17,969 nt of DNA from an uncultured Lachnospiraceae bacterium. Its GTDB lineage: Bacteria; Bacillota; Clostridia; Lachnospirales; Lachnospiraceae. The notes under the pieces are model-generated. The model was not told the origin of the DNA, searched no databases, and worked only from the letters and a program-made list of their open reading frames with translations. The position numbers were made by a program, and so were the translations under genes. The stretch lies in NCBI GenBank assembly GCA_910588885.1, contig CAJUSQ010000058.1, forward strand, positions 1-17,969. Direction: 5' to 3'. Each line of letters opens with the position of its first letter. Positions within the stretch are counted from its first letter, which is position 1. Positions 1 through 6,326 of this stretch are shown in pieces.

Positions 1-61
1 TGTTGCATGTTTTTTTCGTATTTAAACCTATATCATATGAGTAGGGTATTTTCTATAAAGA

Positions 62-115
62 AAAAGAACCGCCATTCCCGCAGCGAAGCATCGCCGCAGG
101 AACGCCGGTTCTTTT
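62..115 (-). terminator. Rho-independent terminator of the sugar importer operon
   Basis: A long imperfect inverted repeat begins with ten perfect pairs (AAAAGAACCG at 62-71 with CGGTTCTTTT at 106-115) and continues with a few mismatches to a four-base loop near position 88. Read on the minus strand it lies just after the stop codon of the last permease and is followed by a U-rich run. This is the normal place and shape for an intrinsic terminator. The T-rich ends on both strands mean it could also work in the other direction. Confidence 0.85.
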
Positions 116-133
116 CATTTTCATCAGAAATAT

Positions 134-991
134 CTATTTTACTGCTCCGGAAGTAACACCTTCCACAATATACCGCTGCATGAACAGATACAGGATCAGA
201 ATCGGCAGCATGGCCAGCAGCAGGGCTGCCATTACCAGACCGATGTCCGTGGAATACGTTCCGTAGAATACCTGTGTTGCAATCGGAATCGTGTACAGCT
301 CCTTCTTCGCCAGAACCAGGCTGGGAAGCAGGTAGTCATTCCAGAATGCCATTGCATCAATAATTGCCACGGTTGCAATGGTGGGCTTTAACAACGGGAA
401 AACGATCTTCCAGTAAGTCTGCCAACGTCTGCAGCCGTCGATGGTTGCCGCTTCCTCCAGGGAAATCGGCACGTTCGTATGAATCGCCCCATGGAACATG
501 AAGGTGGCCATGGATAAGGAGAATCCTACGTGCATGAAAATCAAGGTTGCCCGATGGCTTAATACGCCAAGAACACCGCCGTACAAAGATACCAACGGGA
601 TCATCAGTACCTGGAAGGGGATTACCATAGAAGCGATCATCAGACCAAACAGGATCCCGCAGGCTTTCCACTTGTTACGCACGATTACGAACGCCGTCAT
701 AGAGGACAGCAGGATCGTGAAAATCGTGGAAAAAATGGTAATGCAGGCTGAGTTCGCAAAGGAACGCCAGAAGTTCATTTTCTCCATGGCTTCCGGGAAG
801 TTCTTAAAGGTAAACCCATGCTCTCCAATCAGGGAAAGAGGATTCGTGGTAATATCCGCTTTGGTCTTAAATACATTCAGCACTACCAGAATAAACGGGA
901 AAATAAAACATATAAACAGGAGTATCAAAACAATGATTTTAACCGCATGGTTAATCTTCTTTTTCCGAGCTGCTTTTTCATTTACACCCAT
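134..991 (-). CDS. Carbohydrate ABC transporter permease, MalG/MsmG type
   Basis: Inner-membrane subunit of a binding-protein-dependent sugar importer (MalG-like, 285 aa, normal family length). An N-terminal cytoplasmic stretch rich in Lys and Arg precedes the first membrane helix (about residues 17-40), and several more hydrophobic segments follow. The cytoplasmic EAA loop that docks to the ATPase is clear at about residues 179-203 (EEAATIDG, then FPLLKP). The start codon overlaps the stop of the upstream permease (TAATG), so the two are probably translationally coupled. It is the last gene of the binding-protein/permease/permease operon and is followed by a terminator. Sucrose or fructo-oligosaccharide as substrate is inferred only from the neighbouring GH32, GH13 and fructokinase genes. 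Confidence 0.93.
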   Translation of the reverse strand: MGVNEKAARKKKINHAVKIIVLILLFICFIFPFILVVLNVFKTKADITTNPLSLIGEHGFTFKNFPEAMEKMNFWRSFANSACITIFSTIFTILLSSMTAFVIVRNKWKACGILFGLMIASMVIPFQVLMIPLVSLYGGVLGVLSHRATLIFMHVGFSLSMATFMFHGAIHTNVPISLEEAATIDGCRRWQTYWKIVFPLLKPTIATVAIIDAMAFWNDYLLPSLVLAKKELYTIPIATQVFYGTYSTDIGLVMAALLLAMLPILILYLFMQRYIVEGVTSGAVK

Positions 992-1872
992 TATGCCGAC
1001 ACCTCCGCTTTCTTACCGATGTAAACCTGAAGTACGCCTACAACCGCACAAACGATAAACAGGATCAGGGCTTCTGCCTGGCCGGTACCATAATTCTTAT
1101 ATGTAAACGCCTGATTATACACATGCATTGCCGCCATAACCGAGCTGTTGAACGGTTCCCCTTTTGTAAGGGAAAGGTTCACATCGTATACCATAAAGCA
1201 GCGGGTAATGGTCAGGAACAAGCATTGTACAAAGGAAGAAGCCATCAAAGGCACGGAAATATGCACCATGGTCTGTAATCCGGTACAGCCGTCGATCTGG
1301 GCCGCTTCCAATACGTCCGCCGATACGCTCATAAAACCTGCCACATAAATCAGCATCATGTACCCGGCATACTGCCATACGGAAACGATAATCAAACAAA
1401 GCATGGCTCCGTTCGTAGTAGCCAGCCAGGATGTGGACAAAAATCCGATGGAAAGGGAATCTCCCAAAGCCACAAAAGCACGGTTAAATACAAACTTCCA
1501 AACATAACCAAGTACGATACCGCCAATCAGGTTCGGAATAAAGAACCCGGCACGGAAGAAGTTCTGTCCTTTTACCCCGCTGGTAACCAGGTAAGCCAGC
1601 ACGAATGCCACAACATTTACCAAAATTACCGCGATAATTGCATAAATAAAAGTCCTGCCCAGAGCCTGCCAATATGCTCCGTCCGAAAAAGTGGAAATAT
1701 AGTTGCTCAGTCCCACAAAAGGCTTCTGGGTGGAAACGCCGTCCCAGCTTGTAAACGTCAGATATAAACCATAGAAGAACGGTATAATCACAACCGCAGC
1801 AAATACGACTGTCGTCACACCGGCAAACATCAGAAACTGTTTGCATTTATAGGACATGGTATTCGTATTCAT
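991..1872 (-). CDS. Carbohydrate ABC transporter permease, MalF/MsmF type
   Basis: First permease of the sugar importer (293 aa), partner of the MalG-type subunit downstream. A hydrophobic helix at about residues 13-40 is followed by an extracellular stretch and further helices. The EAA loop lies at about residues 188-208 (LEAAQIDGC, then VPLM). A GAAGGGAGAG ribosome-binding site precedes the ATG. The stop overlaps the next ATG by one base, as expected for subunits made in equal amounts. It lies 111 bp downstream of the binding-protein gene, and that gap holds a hairpin that may lower permease expression relative to the binding protein. It is short for a MalF protein and lacks the large periplasmic insertion of the enterobacterial type, which is usual in Gram-positive sugar importers. 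Confidence 0.93.
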   Translation of the reverse strand: MNTNTMSYKCKQFLMFAGVTTVVFAAVVIIPFFYGLYLTFTSWDGVSTQKPFVGLSNYISTFSDGAYWQALGRTFIYAIIAVILVNVVAFVLAYLVTSGVKGQNFFRAGFFIPNLIGGIVLGYVWKFVFNRAFVALGDSLSIGFLSTSWLATTNGAMLCLIIVSVWQYAGYMMLIYVAGFMSVSADVLEAAQIDGCTGLQTMVHISVPLMASSFVQCLFLTITRCFMVYDVNLSLTKGEPFNSSVMAAMHVYNQAFTYKNYGTGQAEALILFIVCAVVGVLQVYIGKKAEVSA

Positions 1873-1914
1873 AAATTCGTTCTCTCCCTTCTTTCAAAAG
1901 CCGCCCGGAGCCGG

Positions 1915-1937
1915 GGCAGCGGATATCCTCCGCTGCC
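1915..1937 (-). other. Intercistronic hairpin between binding protein and permease
   Basis: A perfect 9-bp stem (GGCAGCGGA at 1915-1923, TCCGCTGCC at 1929-1937) has a five-base loop. It sits about 50 bp after the binding-protein stop codon on the minus strand. No clean U-run follows directly, so it looks more like a partial terminator or an mRNA 3'-end protector than a full stop. Such hairpins are common after binding-protein genes and favour excess binding protein. Confidence 0.6.
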
Positions 1938-1983
1938 GTTATCGAATATTTGTTCCATTCATTTTCCGGGAACGGCTCCGTAA

Positions 1984-3294
1984 CTAATGTTCTACAGGAG
2001 TGGTGCTTGACCAGTAGCTTTCCAGCTTTTCTGCAAATCCGGCACGATCTGTCTGCCCGGCCAGATATTCCTGGAAAGCAGCTCCGCAGATGGAATAGTG
2101 ATCATCCGGCAAATAATCATAATTCGGGATCAGCTTTCCTTCGTCCGCATATTTTTTTACGGAAGCAGACAGGGGATCCAAAGCTGCCGCGTCAATGTTG
2201 CTGTAGGCGGGAACCAGGTTGCATTTCTCAGTCATGAATGCATTTCCCTCCGGATCCATTACCAGCCAGTTCAGGAAATCCTTCGCAGCCTGACGCTGTT
2301 CCTCGGAAGTATTATCGGAAGAGTCAATGAAGAAATATTTGGAACCGCCGCCTACTAATTTCTCATTGGCGCCGTCGCTGGTATTCTGGGGTACCGGCAT
2401 CATGCCCATGTTCTCGGAATATTCATATGCATTGATCATGGACCAATCCCAGTTTCCGCCGAACATAAATGCGATTTCGCCTTCCGCAATCTTTTGCTCG
2501 GATACTTCACGCTCTGCAGCAACCGGGGAGGATGCCGCATAATTGTATTTCATCAGGGTATCGAAGGTATCCATCTTCGCATTCCACTTTGCATCATTGG
2601 CAAGGTCTGCGGTACCGCCGTACAATTTCTGGATAAAGCCTTCTACATCCGCCTGTTCTTCATAGCTTTCCGTCAAATAATGACCTGCCAGGGACCAGTC
2701 CTCTTTCATAATTCCGGTAGGCGCTTCCATACCGCCTGCAACCAGCTCTTCCAGCAAGCCGTTGAACGCATCCAAGGTTGCATAATCTGCCGGATTGAAG
2801 TCCTTGCCTGTGATGTTCTTAATCGCATCGGCGTTGTAAATCACGCCTCTCGCTTCAATACACATGGGGAAGCCTACAACCTTCCCGTCTACGCTGATGG
2901 CATAGTCCGTGTTCTTTACCCATTCCTGATCACTTAAGTCTGCTGCATGCTCTCCTGCCAGAGAATAAACGTCCTTTGCATCCACCATGGAAAGGGTGTA
3001 CGGATCGTTGGCAGAATACCGGGTTGCCAGATGGGCCGCAACCGTATCGCTGGAATAGTAAACCTCTACGTTCACTCCCGTCTTCTCGCTGTACTCCTCT
3101 GCCATTGCTTCAAACTGATCCTGAACCTCGCTCTTGGAGTTGAAGATCGTAATGGATACGCCGTCTCCGCCGCCGGAACCTCCTTTGCCGTCTCCGGAAC
3201 CACCGTCTCCGCCGTCTCCGGAACCACCGCCGCAGGCTGCCAGGGATACAGCCATTACGGCTGCAAGTGCCATTGCAAGAAATTTCTTTTTCAT
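1984..3294 (-). CDS. Extracellular sugar-binding lipoprotein of ABC importer
   Basis: Family 1 extracellular solute-binding protein (436 aa from the chosen start). It should capture sugar outside the cell and deliver it to the two permeases encoded downstream. The start at 3294 is preferred over an upstream in-frame ATG at 3315, because the AAGGAGG ribosome-binding site lies between the two and is correctly spaced for 3294. It has a classic lipoprotein signal peptide: KKK, a hydrophobic core and lipobox LAAC with the lipidated Cys at residue 21. A Gly/Ser/Asp linker of about 25 residues follows, then the folded domain from about residue 46. The linker is encoded by 24-bp repeat units. Sucrose or fructo-oligosaccharide as ligand is inferred from context, not from binding residues. 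Confidence 0.92.
   Translation of the reverse strand: MKKKFLAMALAAVMAVSLAACGGGSGDGGDGGSGDGKGGSGGGDGVSITIFNSKSEVQDQFEAMAEEYSEKTGVNVEVYYSSDTVAAHLATRYSANDPYTLSMVDAKDVYSLAGEHAADLSDQEWVKNTDYAISVDGKVVGFPMCIEARGVIYNADAIKNITGKDFNPADYATLDAFNGLLEELVAGGMEAPTGIMKEDWSLAGHYLTESYEEQADVEGFIQKLYGGTADLANDAKWNAKMDTFDTLMKYNYAASSPVAAEREVSEQKIAEGEIAFMFGGNWDWSMINAYEYSENMGMMPVPQNTSDGANEKLVGGGSKYFFIDSSDNTSEEQRQAAKDFLNWLVMDPEGNAFMTEKCNLVPAYSNIDAAALDPLSASVKKYADEGKLIPNYDYLPDDHYSICGAAFQEYLAGQTDRAGFAEKLESYWSSTTPVEH
3187..3229. repeat. 24-bp tandem repeat coding for Gly-rich linker
   Basis: Two identical 19-bp copies (3187-3205 and 3211-3229) are offset by 24 bp, exactly eight codons, inside the binding-protein gene. A diverged partial copy lies at about 3163. 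The repeat encodes the Gly/Ser/Asp stretch just after the lipidated Cys, so slippage would change tether length without breaking the frame. Confidence 0.85.
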
Positions 3295-3354
3295 TGTATG
3301 TATTTCCTCCTTCATGAAAATAATATAATAATGAAAATTAATATTGGTACCTCA

Positions 3355-3380
3355 GACGGAAAACCGCTGCGTTTTCTGTC
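3355..3380. promoter_or_regulatory. Inverted repeat in importer leader, candidate operator
   Basis: Arms GACGGAAAAC (3355-3364) and GTTTTCTGTC (3371-3380) match as an inverted repeat at nine of ten positions around a 6-bp centre. The core (3360-3375) resembles the sequence at 10876-10891 upstream of the catabolic operon. It lies about 60 bp upstream of the binding-protein start and downstream of the predicted transcription start. It could be a repressor roadblock site or a leader hairpin. Confidence 0.4.
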
Positions 3381-3467
3381 CGAAACTACACATCTTGTAT
3401 GCCGCATGTCAGTTTTCCTTCCCGAAATCAGGTAAAACCAACCAAGAGCATCAAGCCTTATATATGG

Positions 3468-3496
3468 ATGATAGCACTAATGCACTAATATGTCAA
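3468..3496 (-). promoter_or_regulatory. Sigma-A type promoter for the sugar importer operon
   Basis: Read on the minus strand, a perfect -35 TTGACA (3496-3491) is followed 17 bp later by -10 TATCAT (3473-3468, five of six). The region just upstream of the -35 (about 3500-3516) is very AT-rich, like an UP element. The spacer is almost entirely two tandem GCACTAAT copies (3474-3489). The predicted transcript has a leader of about 165 nt before the binding-protein start. Confidence 0.7.
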
Positions 3497-3503
3497 TCGT
3501 TTG
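3494..3503. promoter_or_regulatory. Candidate LacI-family operator over the -35 box
   Basis: CAATCGTTTG is a CG-centred imperfect palindrome (eight of ten symmetric positions) overlapping the -35 element of the importer promoter. LacI-family operators usually have a central CG, and a site here would block RNA polymerase. The motif is short, so this is suggestive only. Confidence 0.35.
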
Positions 3504-3530
3504 TTATATATTTTTTCATCATTTCGAACA

Positions 3531-3540
3531 AAAACGTTTT
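3531..3540. promoter_or_regulatory. Candidate LacI-family operator AAAACGTTTT
   Basis: A perfect 10-bp palindrome with a central CG, matching the usual shape of LacI-family operators. It lies 35 bp upstream of the importer -35 box and 37 bp (centre to centre) from the candidate operator over that box, so the two could be bridged by a tetramer or loop. The likely partner is the LacI-type regulator encoded at 5248-6225. Confidence 0.45.
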
Positions 3541-3695
3541 AAGTCCGTCCCCTTTTTTTGTTTTTTGTCTGTTTTTCTCGTTTTTTGACCGTTTCATCAC
3601 ATATTATATGTCAACAGGTTAACACCTATTTTCAGGTATTTTTCATTATATTCTGAATTTTAAGAAAATTTTTATGTCAATCCCTTCACATGCAA

Positions 3696-3724
3696 TTGCA
3701 CATATTCCCTTTTTTTGATATAAT
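3696..3724 (+). promoter_or_regulatory. Promoter for the DUF624 gene pair
   Basis: A perfect -10 TATAAT (3719-3724) has a weak -35 TTGCAC (3696-3701) 17 bp upstream. Transcription would start near 3731, giving a leader of about 70 nt before the ATG at 3804. Confidence 0.55.
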
Positions 3725-3803
3725 ACGAGAACAGTTCTAAGCCGCCCGGATCTCACCGCCAGCCGGCTCTGACCTTTCACATCAGGAAAAAGGAGGATTT
3801 TTC

Positions 3804-4502
3804 ATGTTTGACCGTTTTTTCAATTCAGGCAATCCGCTTTGGGCCGGAATGGGTCGGATTTTCGATGTATTCGTATTAAACCTGCTCTGGCTCCTCTGCT
3901 GCCTGCCCGTCATCACAATCGGCCCTTCCACCACCGCATTTTTCTATGCCATGATCAATCTGGTACGGGGGGAAGAAAATGTTATCTCCCGGGACTTCTT
4001 CCGTTCCTTCCGGCAGAACTTTAAGCAGGCGCTTTGCCTTGGAATCCCCATGACCGCCGTCGGCATTTTCCTGTATCTGGACATTACCATGAGCCGGCGG
4101 GCAGGCACCGGAATCTATACCTTTTTTATGGTATTTTTTGCAATCCTGTTCCTGGTTTGGGCCTTTGTGGCCTTATACGCCTTTCCGCTGCTGGCAAAAT
4201 TCGACAAGAAGAACGGGGAGCTTCTGGCCTGGGCCTTCACCCTTTCCATCAAGCATCTGGGGAAAACCCTCCTGATGCTCCTAGTACTGGCCTTCGGGCT
4301 TTGGGCCTGCCACATCCTGCCCGGTCTGATTTTTATTGCGTTCGGACTGGTCGGGCAATTCCAGGCCGGTATCATCGCTTCGATCTTAAAGCCCTACCTT
4401 CCAAATCCCCATTCGGAGGATACGGAACTGAAACCCCTGTCTTTTACGGAGCAGGAAGCCCCTGCACCTTCCGGGAAAGGAGCATCCGGTGAAGAAAAAT
4501 AA
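3804..4502 (+). CDS. YesL-like DUF624 integral membrane protein
   Basis: A 232-aa membrane protein of the YesL/DUF624 family, which typically lies beside MsmEFG-type sugar ABC transporters in Firmicutes; its biochemical role is unknown. The N-terminal pattern is typical: a short FFNSGNPLW start, a first helix at about residues 18-40, then GPSTTAFFYAM (40-50). More helices lie at about 73-93, 103-128 and 152-192, and the C-terminal tail is charged. An AAAAAGGAGG site precedes the ATG. The last 14 bp overlap the next gene. It is transcribed away from the importer operon, so it is probably co-regulated with it but is not a core transporter subunit. The name is secure; the function is not. Confidence 0.85.
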   Translation: MFDRFFNSGNPLWAGMGRIFDVFVLNLLWLLCCLPVITIGPSTTAFFYAMINLVRGEENVISRDFFRSFRQNFKQALCLGIPMTAVGIFLYLDITMSRRAGTGIYTFFMVFFAILFLVWAFVALYAFPLLAKFDKKNGELLAWAFTLSIKHLGKTLLMLLVLAFGLWACHILPGLIFIAFGLVGQFQAGIIASILKPYLPNPHSEDTELKPLSFTEQEAPAPSGKGASGEEK

Positions 4503-5211
4503 AAAGCCTTCCATACTCCGTCAGGAGCTAAGCCAGGATCTGAAAACCTTCCGGGGCCTTTCCGGAAAGCAGCGCGTCGTGTTTCTCTGGGATTATTACC
4601 GTTGGCCGATCATTACGGTCCTGTTCCTCCTGTTTGTTGTCTGTCTGGTTGCCCAGATGCTGTGGGAAGGGCAGAAGCCCTGCCGCCTGCGGGCCTGCAT
4701 AGTGCTGAACACAGACGAGGACTGCAGCCTGTGGTTCCATGACTTCACAAAGGAACTGACCTCGGACGGAAAGCCAGGGGCCGTAGACGTGAACCTGGAC
4801 CAGCCCTTTGACTATGACAATCGTTATTATTATGTACAGGAAGTAGAGGTCATGACCACCATTTCTTCCGGCCGGATGGATATCGCCGTCTGCGGGGAAG
4901 ACATGTACCACTATCTGTTGGCATTGAACGCCTGCCTGCCCCTGGATACCGGGCTCTCTCCGGAGCTTTCCGCCTCCCTCTCCGACCGGCTTGTATACAG
5001 TACCGCAAATCTCACCGAAGACGAAAACGGCAGCGTGAACCCGGCGGACGGAATCGACGGCTACTTTGCCGTAGATTTATCCGGAACCGGATTCGACGCT
5101 GCCTATAACCAGACAGAGGACGAACGTGAACCTCTCTATGCAGTTATCATATCCAATACCAGGCACTTAGCAGACTGCGAAGCGCTGCTTCGGGCATTAA
5201 CCGAAGAATAA
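4489..5211 (+). CDS. Uncharacterised single-pass membrane protein after DUF624
   Basis: A 240-aa protein I do not recognise. It starts with GTG, supported by AAAGGAG six bases upstream inside the preceding gene, so translation is probably coupled to the DUF624 protein. A Lys-rich N-terminus and the segment WDYYRWP (residues 34-40) lead into one membrane helix (about 39-58). The rest, about 180 acidic residues, is predicted to lie outside the cell. The stretch at 121-154, with SGRMDIAVCGEDM followed by LPLD, loosely resembles the part of solute-binding proteins that reads 'cargo of the lobe ... its main part is LD'. This resemblance is only suggestive. It may be an accessory of the sugar importer. 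It ends 36 bp from the convergent LacI-type gene with no clear terminator between. Confidence 0.75.
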   Translation: MKKNKKPSILRQELSQDLKTFRGLSGKQRVVFLWDYYRWPIITVLFLLFVVCLVAQMLWEGQKPCRLRACIVLNTDEDCSLWFHDFTKELTSDGKPGAVDVNLDQPFDYDNRYYYVQEVEVMTTISSGRMDIAVCGEDMYHYLLALNACLPLDTGLSPELSASLSDRLVYSTANLTEDENGSVNPADGIDGYFAVDLSGTGFDAAYNQTEDEREPLYAVIISNTRHLADCEALLRALTEE

Positions 5212-5247
5212 TATGTTCTCCAAAATCCCTGTTCCGGATTACGCGGT

Positions 5248-6225
5248 TCAGGTCGTTTCCCGTTCTATCAGGGTAACGGGGAGGACGGTCCGTTTTGCCA
5301 CCAGTTTCCCGGCGACCGCATCATTTAAGAGATTGATGGCAATTTCCGCCATTTCCCGTACGGGCTGATGAATCGTCGTAAGCTGAGGCGTGGTAAGGGA
5401 CGCCAGCCTTACGTCGTCAAACCCGATGATCTTAAACTGCTCCGGGACTGCTTTCCGCATCTTCCTGCAGACCTGCAGCGCCTGGGCAGCGATCACGTCA
5501 CTGTTGGCAAACAGTCCGTCCGCCTCCGGATGGTCCCTTAAAACCTGTTCAATAATTTCCGTATAAGACATATTATAATATTGGATTTCTTCCGTATTTA
5601 CTTCTACAAACGGAATCCGGTACTCTTCACAGATTTCCTGAAAGCCCTCTTTCCGCATATCTGCAGGCATGGAAATCGAACCTATGTTCCCCACGTGAAT
5701 CAGATGTTTACAGCCGCTTTCTATCAGCTTTTTCGCCGCAAGGATCCCTCCCTGCTTGTTGTCACATTCCACCGAAGCCGTTCCGTTGTCCAGAAAACGT
5801 TCCATGGTGATAATCGGAATATGCACTTCTTCAAATACCTCTACCGGCACCGTACCACTGCAGAGAACGATACCCGCCACCTGGTTCCCGGTACACATAT
5901 TGATATACTCAATTTCCTTTTCCCGGATGCTCTGGGAATTACAGAGCAAAATTTTATAGCCTTTCTTGTAAGCCTGGTCTTCCAGGTTGCTGATCGTTTC
6001 TGAAAAATATGGATGGCGGATATGGGGAACAATGACCCCAATGGTATTGGTGCTTTTCCTGTGAAGGGAACGTGCCACCTCATTGGGCTGATAATTCAGC
6101 TTTTTCATGGCATCGTCCACCTTCTGGCGCGCCTCGTCGCTGATATATCCTCTGTTGTTCAAAACCCTGGATACCGTGCCTGTAGCCAAACCTGTTTCCT
6201 TTGCTACATCCTTTAATGTTGCCAT
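5248..6225 (-). CDS. LacI-family transcriptional regulator of the sucrose locus
   Basis: A 325-aa DNA-binding regulator. The N-terminal helix-turn-helix is textbook LacI (TLKDVAKETGLATGTVSRVL, from residue 3), with a hinge helix around NEVARSL (residues 48-54) and a periplasmic-binding-protein-like sensor domain from about residue 60 to the end. GAGGAAGG precedes the ATG. It is the last gene of the GH13/kinase/GH32 run, separated from GH32 by a terminator-like hairpin. It most likely represses the catabolic operon, the importer operon or both, with sucrose, fructose or a phosphorylated product as effector. That assignment follows from position and from CG-centred palindromes near the importer promoter. 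ScrR-like function is probable but unproven. Confidence 0.93.
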   Translation of the reverse strand: MATLKDVAKETGLATGTVSRVLNNRGYISDEARQKVDDAMKKLNYQPNEVARSLHRKSTNTIGVIVPHIRHPYFSETISNLEDQAYKKGYKILLCNSQSIREKEIEYINMCTGNQVAGIVLCSGTVPVEVFEEVHIPIITMERFLDNGTASVECDNKQGGILAAKKLIESGCKHLIHVGNIGSISMPADMRKEGFQEICEEYRIPFVEVNTEEIQYYNMSYTEIIEQVLRDHPEADGLFANSDVIAAQALQVCRKMRKAVPEQFKIIGFDDVRLASLTTPQLTTIHQPVREMAEIAINLLNDAVAGKLVAKRTVLPVTLIERETT

Positions 6226-6287
6226 ATACTGCCTTCCTCACTTTTACCGCTAAAATATTTTTCTTTTATTTCGTTCCTTGATATTCC

Positions 6288-6318
6288 AAAATGCCCTGCA
6301 AGGAGCACAAGGCATTTT
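6288..6318 (-). terminator. Terminator-like hairpin between GH32 and the LacI gene
   Basis: A perfect 8-bp stem (AAAATGCC at 6288-6295, GGCATTTT at 6311-6318) starts nine bases after the GH32 stop on the minus strand. The stem ends in TTTT, followed by GGAAT, so the U-run is short. It may stop part of the transcription and lower regulator levels relative to the enzymes. Confidence 0.6.
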
Positions 6319-6326
6319 CGATAATG

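Larger units (their letters stand above)
3295..3803. other. 509-bp divergent regulatory region, no gene
   Basis: This gap separates the importer operon (minus) from the DUF624 gene pair (plus). It is AT-rich and holds a good minus-strand promoter, a plus-strand promoter with a perfect -10, candidate LacI-type operators, an inverted repeat in the importer leader, several T-tracts (about 3553-3586) and three copies of TATGTCAA (3489-3496, 3607-3614, 3673-3680). The reading frames crossing it have no ribosome-binding site and no recognisable protein pattern. Confidence 0.7.

Noticed and set aside
3344..3622. 92-codon plus-strand reading frame in the divergent intergenic region
   Set aside because: It has no ribosome-binding site, runs across the importer promoter and T-tracts, and its product is low in pattern and rich in Phe from T-runs.
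1900..3750. GCCGCCCGGA found both at 1900 and at 3741
   Set aside because: A short GC-rich string in two unrelated positions with different surroundings; no matching distance to promoters or starts.
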